Assembly: GCA_016712505.1 (NCBI GenBank)
Contig: JADJQY010000001.1
Location: 930,001 to 994,000, forward strand
Length of the DNA: 64,000 nucleotides
Direction of reading: 5' to 3'
DNA from: Candidatus Eiseniibacteriota bacterium
Lineage (GTDB): Bacteria; Eisenbacteria; RBG-16-71-46; CAIMUX01
In this document: in pieces, positions 52,277 to 60,730 of the stretch
Numbering within the stretch: the first letter of the stretch is position 1
Layout: the number at the start of each line of letters is the position of its first letter
Notes under the pieces: model-generated
Seen by the model: only the letters and a program-made list of their open reading frames with translations
The model's database searches: none
What the model was told of the DNA's origin: nothing
Program-made: the position numbers and the translations under genes

Positions 52277-53224
52277 CTACCCCTCCCGCCGCGCCAATCG
52301 GAGCAGCTTCTCCTTCAAACGCCGGTAGTTGTCTGCATTGGCGAGATCGTGGTCGGTCAGATTGTAACGGCCGAGGAAGCGGTTCTGGTCGTCGAGGATC
52401 ACCACGTCGCGGTAGACCGGATTCCAGCGCGAGGTCCAAACGCGCTGCTCCGGAGTGTCCTGCAGCCACGGTAGCGAACCCAAGTCGTCGATGGTCGCAT
52501 TCCCTGACTCGTAGTCCCCGCTTTCGTTCACCCCAAAAACCTCGATCGGGAGGTCGTTTTCGTCCAGCGCCGCGGTGAGTTCAGGCTGCATCGTGTTCAG
52601 GAAGCCAAACTGGCTTCGGCAGTAGCTTCAGGTCGCGTGCCCGAAGTACCAGGCGGTCAGCTTCTGCTGCTTGTTTCGAGGGGAGATGAGCAGGTTGTGG
52701 CTGGGCGACGCGGTGTTCACGTCCGGCAGGCTGAAGTCGGCCGCGAGGTCGATCAAAGTGATCGTGATCGTGCTCGGCTCGCCGATCTTGGCCCCGTTGG
52801 TTGTCGACTCGATCGTCGCGGTGAAGGTCTCGTCTGCCTCGACCGTGCTGTCCGGGACGGCGGAGACAAAGGCGGTGTCGGACTCGTCACTCACTCCCAT
52901 CGCCACTTTGCGGGTGCCGCCCGGGAAGGCCGAGAAGTCGACCGTATCCAGCGCGGTCCCTTCGACAAGTCGGAGTAGGACATCAGTGGTGTCGGCCAGG
53001 TCGCCGTCCCGATCGAGCACGAGGCGGACCGTCCGGGTCATCTCTGAGATCGTGGTCCGGTCGGTTCGGAAGTGCACGCCGTTGTCGCCGGGCGGCGGGG
53101 GGTTTTGTGTGGCGTCATCGCTCGAGCACCCCGCCCAGAGCAGGCCCACCAGGGCGGCACCGCAAAGAATGGCGCCAGGCCAGCTGGTTTCGGGCCGGCT
53201 GGCGACGCGCAGAGATCGGAACAT
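52277..53224 (-). CDS. Selenocysteine-containing redoxin lipoprotein (TGA read through)
   Basis: 315 residues from ATG 53224 if TGA at 52628-52630 is read as Sec199. Signal with lipobox LLWAGC, a Calx-beta-like domain (about 35-165), then a thioredoxin-like domain KLTAWYFGHAT-U-SYCRSQFGFLNTMQPEL and so on to RRLKEKLLRLARREG. The codon sits exactly where redoxins have the first Cys of CxxC, giving U199-S-Y-C202. The reading frame continues 116 codons beyond with redoxin-like sequence (RDVVILDDQNRFLGRYNL). A hairpin follows the TGA. Standard annotation would split it into two ORFs. A periplasmic thiol/selenol redox role is inferred. Confidence 0.85.
52601..52630 (-). promoter_or_regulatory. Candidate bacterial SECIS element
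   Basis: On the minus strand the TGA (52630-52628) is followed after 10 bases by GAAGCC-AGTTT-GGCTTC (52617-52601), a perfect 6-bp stem with a 5-base loop. The loop lies about 17 bases from the TGA, within the range known for bacterial SECIS elements. The loop lacks a canonical GGUC, so binding by SelB is a prediction. Confidence 0.6.
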
Positions 53225-53321
53225 GGTCGATCCTTTCTTCCCGGCGGGCAAAGTTGAATTCACGCGTCACAGCGTAACGTACCACGCGTCCAGGTCGCCA
53301 CCCAGAGGCGGATCCAGACGA

Positions 53322-54041
53322 TCAATGAGCGGGCTTCTTCCTCGTTTCGGCCCGGATGTTCAGGATCTCGACCAGGAGCGCAAACCCCATCGCGAAATAG
53401 ATATAGCCGTGTTCGACGTGCTGTCCGAACGACTCCGCGGTGAGCATCACGCCGATCAGGAGGAGGAAGGAGAGAGCCAGCATCTTGAGGGTCGGGTGCT
53501 TCTCGATGAACCGGGTGACCGGACCGGCGAAGATCATCATCACCCCGACGGCCGCCACCACGGCTGCGATCATCACCCCGATGTGCCGGGCCATCCCGAC
53601 CGCGGTGATGACCGAGTCGAGCGAGAAGACCAGGTCGAGCAGGGCGATCTGGACCAGCACCGAGGCGAAGGTGGCGGCGCCTCCCTTCTTCCCGTCCGGC
53701 CCGTGCTCCCCCTCCATCTTGTGATGGATCTCATAGGTCGACTTCGCGATGAGGAAGAGCCCCCCCAGCCCGAGGATCAGGTCCCGCCCGGAGAATCCAT
53801 GACCGGCCAGGGCGAAGAGCGGTTCGGTCAGGCCGACCAGCCACTTGATCGAGAGCAGGAGGAGGATGCGCATTCCCATGGCCAGCATCAGGCCGATCTG
53901 CCGCGCGCGCGCCTGCAGTTCCTTCGGGAGTCGACCGGTCAGGATCGCCAGGAACACGATGTTGTCGATGCCCAGGACGATTTCGAGGCTGGTCAGGGTG
54001 AAGAAGGCGATCAGATTCTCGACGGTAAAGAGCTCGTGCAT
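53322..54041 (-). CDS. TerC-family integral membrane protein
   Basis: 239 residues with about seven TM helices and the two TerC signature segments EIVLGIDNIVFLA (about 20-32) and LDLVFSLDSVITAVGM (about 133-148), whose acidic residues are thought to bind metal. TerC/YkoY/Alx-type proteins export manganese or aid metalation of exported proteins. It is co-directional with the selenoprotein lipoprotein 97 bases downstream. Confidence 0.92.
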   Translation of the reverse strand: MHELFTVENLIAFFTLTSLEIVLGIDNIVFLAILTGRLPKELQARARQIGLMLAMGMRILLLLSIKWLVGLTEPLFALAGHGFSGRDLILGLGGLFLIAKSTYEIHHKMEGEHGPDGKKGGAATFASVLVQIALLDLVFSLDSVITAVGMARHIGVMIAAVVAAVGVMMIFAGPVTRFIEKHPTLKMLALSFLLLIGVMLTAESFGQHVEHGYIYFAMGFALLVEILNIRAETRKKPAH

Positions 54042-54229
54042 TTCGTGTGGGCTCCAGCGGTTATCTCGAAGATCGACGGAGCCGGGAGGATAATCGGCGG
54101 GGAGGTCTTGCGAAAGTCCGATCTCCTCGCCAAGATGTCGTCACCCCCCGCAGGACTCTGACGGCTTCCGAAGCCAAAGTGATAGTGAACGAAACTCGAC
54201 TGGCCTGGTGCCAGCAGGGGAGAGGCGCG

Positions 54230-54988
54230 ATGGGAGAGAGCGGGCGTGTGTTGCTGGCGGACGACGAGGAGATGTTCCTCCTTGCGACCGCGGACCTGCT
54301 GCGGCGTTCCGGGTACACCTGCGAGACGGTCAGTTCGGCCGAGGCCGCCCAACGGCTGTTGAGCGAGCACGACTACGACCTGGTGGTGGCCGACATCCAG
54401 ATGCCGGGCAACGCCAACCTGGAGCTGATCCGCGAGATTGCCGAAATGCCCCGGCCGGTTCCGGTGGTGCTCGTCACCGGCTATCCCTCACTTCACACCG
54501 CGGTGGAGGCGCTCGAACTCCCGGTCATCGGATACCTATTGAAGCCGCTGGAACTGGACGACCTTTACTATCAGGTTCAGCGTGGAGTGGTCCGGGGCAG
54601 GTTGCAGCGCGTGCTGCGGCGGGCGCAGGAGCGCAATCGCCGCGAGCTCGATTCCCTCGGTGGGGCGGAATTGCAGCTGCGGAACCACGATGATGCGGTT
54701 CGGCGGGACAGCCTTGACGCTTACCTCACCTCGACCTTCCGCGGGGTCCTCGGGGCGCTCGCGGATCTCAACTCGGTGCTGGACGTGGCGCTCACCAGCC
54801 GTCGTGAACAGTCGATCTGTGGCGCGCGCCACTGCACTCGCTACGAACGGATGCGGGAGCTGGTGAACGAGGTGCTGCGCCTCCTGCAGCGCCTCCCTTC
54901 CCCGGAGGCGGAGGAGGAGATCGCGGTGCTGACGAACAAGATCCGCAGCTACCTGGCGGTCGACGGCGCCGACCACGCAGCGCACTAG
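54230..54988 (+). CDS. Response regulator with uncharacterised helical output domain
   Basis: 252 residues from ATG 54230 (GGGGAGAGG upstream). Receiver domain 1-125 with acidic ADDEE, phospho-acceptor Asp in VVADIQMPG and Lys in YLLKPLE. The C-terminal half is charged and helical with no HTH, GGDEF or HD-GYP motif, but has CGARHC. The stop codon TAG belongs to the left end of the 182-bp repeat copy B. A multi-PAS kinase converges from the other side of the repeat and may be the partner. Confidence 0.85.
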   Translation: MGESGRVLLADDEEMFLLATADLLRRSGYTCETVSSAEAAQRLLSEHDYDLVVADIQMPGNANLELIREIAEMPRPVPVVLVTGYPSLHTAVEALELPVIGYLLKPLELDDLYYQVQRGVVRGRLQRVLRRAQERNRRELDSLGGAELQLRNHDDAVRRDSLDAYLTSTFRGVLGALADLNSVLDVALTSRREQSICGARHCTRYERMRELVNEVLRLLQRLPSPEAEEEIAVLTNKIRSYLAVDGADHAAH

Positions 54989-55166
54989 CAGTGTGCTGAA
55001 AAACCGCTCTGCTGCGGCGAACGATCCTCTCGCTACGGCGGGCGGGCTCGTCGCTGCGCTGCTCAACGTAGTACTGTGACTACGCTTGCGCTGCTCGCTC
55101 CTCGCGCGCCCGCCTCGCTTCGGTCTCGCTCACCTCGCGACGAGCGGTTTTTCAGCACCCTGCTAG
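54985..55166. repeat. 182-bp long-hairpin repeat element, copy B
   Basis: Same length and order as copy A (5473-5654), bounded by CTAG on each side. The 25-bp terminal inverted repeats match except at one base. Internally, CGTAGT/ACTACG pair around the centre; copy A has a compensatory T-A to C-G change at this stem, which supports selection on structure. It exactly fills the gap between two convergent genes and could act as a bidirectional terminator. Confidence 0.92.
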
Positions 55167-55173
55167 CCGGGCG

Positions 55174-57189
55174 CTAGGATCCGTCGAGCCCCAGGAGCGG
55201 GGTGCCGGCGATCGGCAGGCTGGTCCACAGCCGCGGCAGGTTCACCGTGGCGCAGGTGCCACCTCCGGGAGCGGGGTCGAGCGACAATGTGCCGTCCATC
55301 GCGTCCACCAGGCTGCGCGAAATCGAGAGGCCCAGCCCCATGCCGCGCGCTTCGCGACGGTGCTTCGAGGTGAAGAACGGTTCGAACACCTTCGAGCGGA
55401 ACTCCTCGGGGATCCCGGGGCCGTGGTCTCGGATGATCAGAACGACCCGTTCCCCCGCTGAAATCAGCCGGATCTCGATTTCGCCCCCTTCGGGAGACGC
55501 GTCGATCGCGTTCCGAAGCAGGTTGACCAGGATGCGTCGTGTCCATCCTTCGTCGAGGTGCACGATTTCGGGTGAGCCGGCGTTTGGGAGGCTCCACACG
55601 ATCTGTTTCCGGCTCCCATCAGCCTCGAGCAGCTGCACCGAATCATGGACAGAGTGCACCAGGTCGAACTCGCGGTCCGCTTCCGGGCAAGGTTGGTACA
55701 ATCCGTGCATCTCACGCACGATGTCGGCCACGCGACGAATCTCCGCTTCGATCCTCCCGACGTAGTGCGAGTACTGGTGGTCCTTCGGCACCAGGTCCTT
55801 CACCAGTTCGAAGGCGTTCTTGATCCCGGCCAGTGGATTGTTGATCTCGTGCGCCACGCCGGCGGCGAGGCGCGCGGTGGCAGCCAGTTTCTCGCTCTCC
55901 TGGAGCCGGCGTTCCACCCGACGACGTTCCTCGATCTCGCAGCGCAACTCCTCGTTGGCCCGGGAGAGTTCCGCGGTGCGTTCTTGAACCCGGCGCTCCA
56001 GCTCCTCGCGATTCTGCTCCAAACGCGCTTGGAGCTCCCGCCGGTCGGTGATGTCCTCCACGGTGGTGATGGCGAACTCGGGACGACCCGACTCGTCCCG
56101 CACCAAGGACGCCCGGATCATGCACCAGACCGGGGTTCCATCCTTCCGGACGTAGCGCTTCTCGGCGGCGAAGGTCGCGATCTCTCCGGCCATCATCTGG
56201 TCCCGGGCCTCGAGGCTCATCTGCAAGTCATCTTCGTGGGTCAGCTCCCCGAAGGTCATGCCGCACAGTTCCTGACGGGTGTAGCCGAGAATCTCCGCCA
56301 CGCGCTGGTTCGCCCGACGGATCTGCCCCACGACGTTGGTTTCCATCAGCCCGATCGCCATCTGGTCGAAGATGGAGCGGAAGTGTCGTTCGTTCCGAGC
56401 CAGGGCCTGCTCCGCCATCACCCGCGCGGTGGCATCGCGCGCGAAGGCGATGATCTTGGTCACCTGGTTCCGGGCGTCCCGTAGGTAGCTGTAGGAGGTA
56501 TCCAGCCAGACCGTCGACCCGTCGCGACGCCGGACCTCGAGGGTTCGGTTCGTCCCGGCGACGTCGATCTGGGCCGCCTCGTCGCGACGCTCCCGGGCTT
56601 CGGACATGTCGGCGGCACTGCGGTCAGAGAGGAAGAGATACGAGTCCTGACCGATCATCTGCTCCGGCTCGTAACCCAGGATGCTCCGAATCGAGGGACT
56701 GATGTACTCGAACCTTCCGTCTCCCCCCATCACGGCCACGATGTCGCCGCTCGTTTCGGTGAACAGGCGATGCAGCTCGCGGCCCACGAACGATTCTGCC
56801 TCGACCTGCTTCGTTCGGCTGATGTCCACGATCGTGCCGACGACCCGTCGCGGAACACCATTCTCACAAAGCTTACGCCCGCGTTCGCTCACCCAGATTC
56901 CAGTTCCGTTGAGGTGCAGCGCCCGGTACTCGGACTCGAAGATCTCCTCCTCGGACTCCAGGAACCGCGCGAGCTCCCCGGCCATGCGCTGCCGGTCGTC
57001 CGGGTGGACCAGTTCCAGCCACTCACTCTTGGTGTGGCGTCCGTCCCTCGGAGGAGTGCGTCCGAGCATCTTCCACCAGTAGGTCGAGGTGTACCCCTCG
57101 TCGCGTGGCACGTCGTAGTGCCAGATGGAGAGAAACCCATGTTCCAGCGCGGTCTCCCAGCCACCCGCTTGCTCGAGGCCCTGTTGCAT
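55174..57189 (-). CDS. Cytoplasmic multi-PAS sensor histidine kinase
   Basis: 671 residues, no TM segment. Three PAS/PAC modules (about 25-130, 145-265 and 275-390), each with typical PAC endings (GTIVDISRTK, IAFARDATARV, TTVEDITDRR), then a coiled coil, HisKA with His447 in VAHEINNPLAGI, and HATPase ending with GMGLGLSISRSL. GGAGG lies 5 bases before ATG 57189. A cytosolic redox, light or ligand signal is likely. It converges on the response-regulator gene across the 182-bp repeat. Confidence 0.93.
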   Translation of the reverse strand: MQQGLEQAGGWETALEHGFLSIWHYDVPRDEGYTSTYWWKMLGRTPPRDGRHTKSEWLELVHPDDRQRMAGELARFLESEEEIFESEYRALHLNGTGIWVSERGRKLCENGVPRRVVGTIVDISRTKQVEAESFVGRELHRLFTETSGDIVAVMGGDGRFEYISPSIRSILGYEPEQMIGQDSYLFLSDRSAADMSEARERRDEAAQIDVAGTNRTLEVRRRDGSTVWLDTSYSYLRDARNQVTKIIAFARDATARVMAEQALARNERHFRSIFDQMAIGLMETNVVGQIRRANQRVAEILGYTRQELCGMTFGELTHEDDLQMSLEARDQMMAGEIATFAAEKRYVRKDGTPVWCMIRASLVRDESGRPEFAITTVEDITDRRELQARLEQNREELERRVQERTAELSRANEELRCEIEERRRVERRLQESEKLAATARLAAGVAHEINNPLAGIKNAFELVKDLVPKDHQYSHYVGRIEAEIRRVADIVREMHGLYQPCPEADREFDLVHSVHDSVQLLEADGSRKQIVWSLPNAGSPEIVHLDEGWTRRILVNLLRNAIDASPEGGEIEIRLISAGERVVLIIRDHGPGIPEEFRSKVFEPFFTSKHRREARGMGLGLSISRSLVDAMDGTLSLDPAPGGGTCATVNLPRLWTSLPIAGTPLLGLDGS

Positions 57190-57338
57190 TCGATCCTCCC
57201 CGTGGTTGAGCGCGGCTCAGCGTACCGGGAGACGCCGGGGGACGCCAGCCCTTCGCCGGGGAGGAGTGAGCCGCGACCGCCGCTGCTCGCCAGGCCACGC
57301 CGCGACTCGCGCCACCGACGGCTTCGCGGCGGCGGTGG

Positions 57339-57368
57339 TTGCGGCCATCGCGGCGGGGCTTCTACACT
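57339..57368 (+). promoter_or_regulatory. Candidate sigma-70-like promoter of the Tricorn gene
   Basis: TTGCGG (57339-57344) and TACACT (57363-57368) are 18 bases apart, 50 bases before the start codon. An identical -10 hexamer with the same spacing precedes the gene at 63091. Confidence 0.4.
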
Positions 57369-57383
57369 GCGCCCCGGATCTTC

Positions 57384-57394
57384 GGGGGGGGGGG
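57384..57394. repeat. Homopolymer G11 tract in the Tricorn leader
   Basis: Eleven consecutive G residues lie 23 bases upstream of ATG 57418, between the candidate -10 box and the ribosome site. Tracts of this length are prone to slippage during replication. Confidence 0.95.
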
Positions 57395-57417
57395 AACCGA
57401 CCAACCAAGGAGTGGAG

Positions 57418-60400
57418 ATGTATCGGAGCTGGTGCGCCGCTGTTCTATTCACTGCCTCGTTGTCGTTCGCCGCGGAGCCGCCAGTCGGGTACTACCGCTA
57501 TCCGGCGGTCTGGGGGGAGACGGTGGTGTTCACCGCCGAAGGAGATCTCTGGCGGGTAGGGATCGAGGGGGGCGCGGCCCAGCGACTCACCTCTCATCCT
57601 GCACGGGAAACGAAAGCGGCGATCTCGCCCGATGGGACGCAGATTGCGTTCATCGGGGAGTACGAGGGACCGGCCGAGCTCTATCTGATGCCGGTCGCGG
57701 GCGGCTTGCCCCGGCGACTGACCTACGAGGGCGGCCGCGCCGGGGTGGCCGGTTGGACCCCTGAAGGCAGCATTCTCTACGCGGCGTCGCGCTATTCCAC
57801 CCTGCCGGATCAGCAGCTCATCCGCATCGACCCGGTCACCCTGGCCCGCACACCGGTGCCTCTGAGCCAGGCGAGTGAGGGCTGCTATGACGCGGAGGGA
57901 AACCTCTTCTTCACCCGGCTCCCCTGGCCGGGCAGCTACACGAAGCGGTACCGCGGCGGCAGCGCGCAGCAGATCTGGCGCTTCGACCCCGGCGCGACCG
58001 AAGCCCGGCTGCTGACCGGAGACTACCCCGGGACGAGCCGCTGGCCGATGTGCTGGCAAGATCGGGTCTACTTCGTCTCGGATCGCGACGGGTGGCTCAA
58101 CCTCTGGTCGATGGACGCTTCGGGTGGAGATTGCCGTCAACTGACGCGCCATGCCGGCTGGGATGTGCGCTTTCCTGCCCTTTCGTCCGGTCGAATCGTC
58201 TATCAGCTGGGGGCCGACCTCTGGCGGTGCGACCTCACTACCGGGCGATCGGAGAAGATCGAGATCACGCTCCCCTCGGATTTCGATCAAAGACGTGAAC
58301 ACTGGATCGAGAAGCCGCTCGACTATCTGAGCGCTGCCCATCTCTCCCCGAAGGGGGATCGTGTCGCCGTCACCGCGCGCGGCCGGGTGTTCGTGCTTCC
58401 GACCGAGGACGGTCGATCGATCGAGGTGACCCGCCACTCCGGCGTGCGCTACCGGGAAGCCCGCTTCTGGCCGCACGACGGAAAACTGTCGCTTCTCTCG
58501 GATGAGAGCGGGGAAGTGGAAGTGTGGTGCGCCTCGGCCGACGGCCTGGGGCCGCTGGAACAGCTCACCCGGGACGGGCAGGCGCTGCGCTTCGACGCCG
58601 TGCCCTCGCCGGATGGGGAGTGGGTCGCCTATGCGGACAAGAACCAGGAACTCTGGGTGTATAACCTGAAGCGGAAGAAGGCGACTCGCATCGATGCATC
58701 GAGATGGGAGAACCACGCCGCACTGACCTGGTCCCCGGACAGCCGCTGGCTAGCGTTCGTCAACTATGCCGACAACCTGTTCGCCCGGATCTTCGTTTGC
58801 GAATTATCGACCTTCACGGTGCGGCCGGTGACCAGCGATCGCTGGAACAGCCATGGACCCGCCTGGAGCCCGGATGGAGATTGGCTCTATTTCCTCTCGG
58901 ACCGCGACCTGAGCAGCGTGGTGGGGAGTCCCTGGGGACAGCGCCACCCGGAACCGTTCCTCGATCGATCGGTCGGGATCTATGCCCTGGCCCTCGAGGC
59001 GGGCCTGCGTTCTCCGTTCAGGCCGGCGGATGAACTCTCGGACGGCGCTACATCCGGGACTGCGGCGACGGACGCCGCTGGGGAAGGGAAGCCCTCCAGG
59101 GGTGAGAAGGACCGTGACGCGGAAAAGAACGGCAAGGGCGCCGATGCCGCCCCGCAGGTGTCGATCGCCTGGGAAGGCCTCGAAACCCGCCTGAGCAAGG
59201 TCCCGGTCGAACCGGGGAACTACTATGGCCTCGAGGTGAACGCCACCCGACTCGTCTTCCTCTCGCGGGAGGCGGGCGCGGAGTCGTCCGAGCTGGTCGC
59301 GGTCGACATCGGCAACGACCTGGAGGCGGGGGTTCTGCCGATCCACACGATCACCGACGGCGTCTCCGGCTTCGAACTTTCGGCGGACGGCGCCAAGCTG
59401 CTCCTGCGCAAACCGGAGGGGCTTTTCGTCACCGACGCTTCGGCGGAGGAGGGGGCCGATCTCTCGGAAGCACAGCTCGATCTCTCCGCCTGGCGCTTCT
59501 CCCTCGATCCGATGGAGGAGTGGCACCAGATGTTCGATGAGGCCTGGCGACTCGAACGTGACTATTTCTACGATCGGAACATGCACGGGGTCGACTGGCC
59601 GGCGGTCCGAGAGAAGTACCGCCCGCTCGTCTCACGAGTAACCAGTCGTGAGGAGCTGGCGGACATCTTCGGCGAGATGATCGGCGAACTCTCCGCCCTC
59701 CATATGTACGTCTACGGCGGGGAGTTTCGGCGGGGGCGGGATGACGTCGATCCGGCGTCGCTCGGCGCGGTGCTTCGGGCCGATGACGCCGCCGGCGGCT
59801 GGGTGATCGACCGCATTTACCGCAGCGATCCCGACGAGCCGGAGACGCTGGCCCCGCTCGCCCGACCGGAAGTGTCGGCGCGGGTCGGTGAGGTGATCGA
59901 GGCGATCAACGGTGTGACCCTGGGGGAGGAGCGCGTCGCCGCCGCACTACTGCGCGCTCAGGCCGGCCGACAGGTGCGGCTGCGGATTCGGGGGGAATCG
60001 GGTGCGCGCGACGCGATCGTGACCCCGATCTCGTCCGCGCAGGAATATGAACTGCGCTACGACGACTGGGAGTACAGCCGACGACTTGCGGTGGAACAGG
60101 CCGGAGGGGGGGAGATCGGCTACGTCCACCTTCGGGCGATGGGACCAGACGACTATGCCCAGTGGGCTCGTGACTTCTATCCGGTAGCCAACCGCAAAGG
60201 GGTGATCGTCGATGTGCGCCACAACGACGGGGGCAGCATCGATAGCTGGATCCTGAATCGCCTGATCCGGTCGGCCTGGATGTGGTGGCAGCCGCGCGTG
60301 GGTCATCCCTATCCGAACATGCAGGGTGCGTTTATCGGGCACCTGGTGGTGATCTGTGACGAGGGCACGGTCTCGGACGGCGAGGCGTTCGCCGAGGGTT

Positions 60401-60717
60401 TCCGTCGTCTGGGGCTCGGAAAGGTGATCGGCACCCGCACGGTGGGAGGGGAGATCTGGCTCACCTCGACCAACACCCTGGTCGACGGCGGCATCGCGAC
60501 TGCGGCCGAGTTCGGGGTCTACGGCCCGGAGGGGAAGTGGCTGATCGAGGGGCACGGCGTCGATCCGGACATCGTGGTCGACAACCTGCCCCATGCGACC
60601 TACCAGGGGGCCGACGCCCAGCTCGAGGCCGCGATTCGACACCTGAAGGAGCGAATCGCGGCCGAACCGGTGTTCGTACCTCCGCCTCCGGCGTTTCCGG
60701 ACAAGTCGCTTCGTTAG
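57418..60717 (+). CDS. Tricorn-type S41 protease
   Basis: 1,099 residues from ATG 57418 (AAGGAG upstream). Signal-like N terminus (to about SFAAE). Tandem beta-propellers with PD40-like repeats (AAISPDGTQIAFIGEYEG, PAWSPDGDWLYFLSDRD), a charged linker (about 540-580), a PDZ domain (about 790-870) and the C-terminal S41 domain with VIVDVRHNDGGSIDSW and the nucleophile Ser986 in GTVSDGEAF. Full-length Tricorn architecture. It probably degrades peptides in the periplasm given the signal peptide. It converges on tex with a 13-base gap. Confidence 0.93.
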   Translation: MYRSWCAAVLFTASLSFAAEPPVGYYRYPAVWGETVVFTAEGDLWRVGIEGGAAQRLTSHPARETKAAISPDGTQIAFIGEYEGPAELYLMPVAGGLPRRLTYEGGRAGVAGWTPEGSILYAASRYSTLPDQQLIRIDPVTLARTPVPLSQASEGCYDAEGNLFFTRLPWPGSYTKRYRGGSAQQIWRFDPGATEARLLTGDYPGTSRWPMCWQDRVYFVSDRDGWLNLWSMDASGGDCRQLTRHAGWDVRFPALSSGRIVYQLGADLWRCDLTTGRSEKIEITLPSDFDQRREHWIEKPLDYLSAAHLSPKGDRVAVTARGRVFVLPTEDGRSIEVTRHSGVRYREARFWPHDGKLSLLSDESGEVEVWCASADGLGPLEQLTRDGQALRFDAVPSPDGEWVAYADKNQELWVYNLKRKKATRIDASRWENHAALTWSPDSRWLAFVNYADNLFARIFVCELSTFTVRPVTSDRWNSHGPAWSPDGDWLYFLSDRDLSSVVGSPWGQRHPEPFLDRSVGIYALALEAGLRSPFRPADELSDGATSGTAATDAAGEGKPSRGEKDRDAEKNGKGADAAPQVSIAWEGLETRLSKVPVEPGNYYGLEVNATRLVFLSREAGAESSELVAVDIGNDLEAGVLPIHTITDGVSGFELSADGAKLLLRKPEGLFVTDASAEEGADLSEAQLDLSAWRFSLDPMEEWHQMFDEAWRLERDYFYDRNMHGVDWPAVREKYRPLVSRVTSREELADIFGEMIGELSALHMYVYGGEFRRGRDDVDPASLGAVLRADDAAGGWVIDRIYRSDPDEPETLAPLARPEVSARVGEVIEAINGVTLGEERVAAALLRAQAGRQVRLRIRGESGARDAIVTPISSAQEYELRYDDWEYSRRLAVEQAGGGEIGYVHLRAMGPDDYAQWARDFYPVANRKGVIVDVRHNDGGSIDSWILNRLIRSAWMWWQPRVGHPYPNMQGAFIGHLVVICDEGTVSDGEAFAEGFRRLGLGKVIGTRTVGGEIWLTSTNTLVDGGIATAAEFGVYGPEGKWLIEGHGVDPDIVVDNLPHATYQGADAQLEAAIRHLKERIAAEPVFVPPPPAFPDKSLR

Positions 60718-60730
60718 CGGAGGGGATCGA

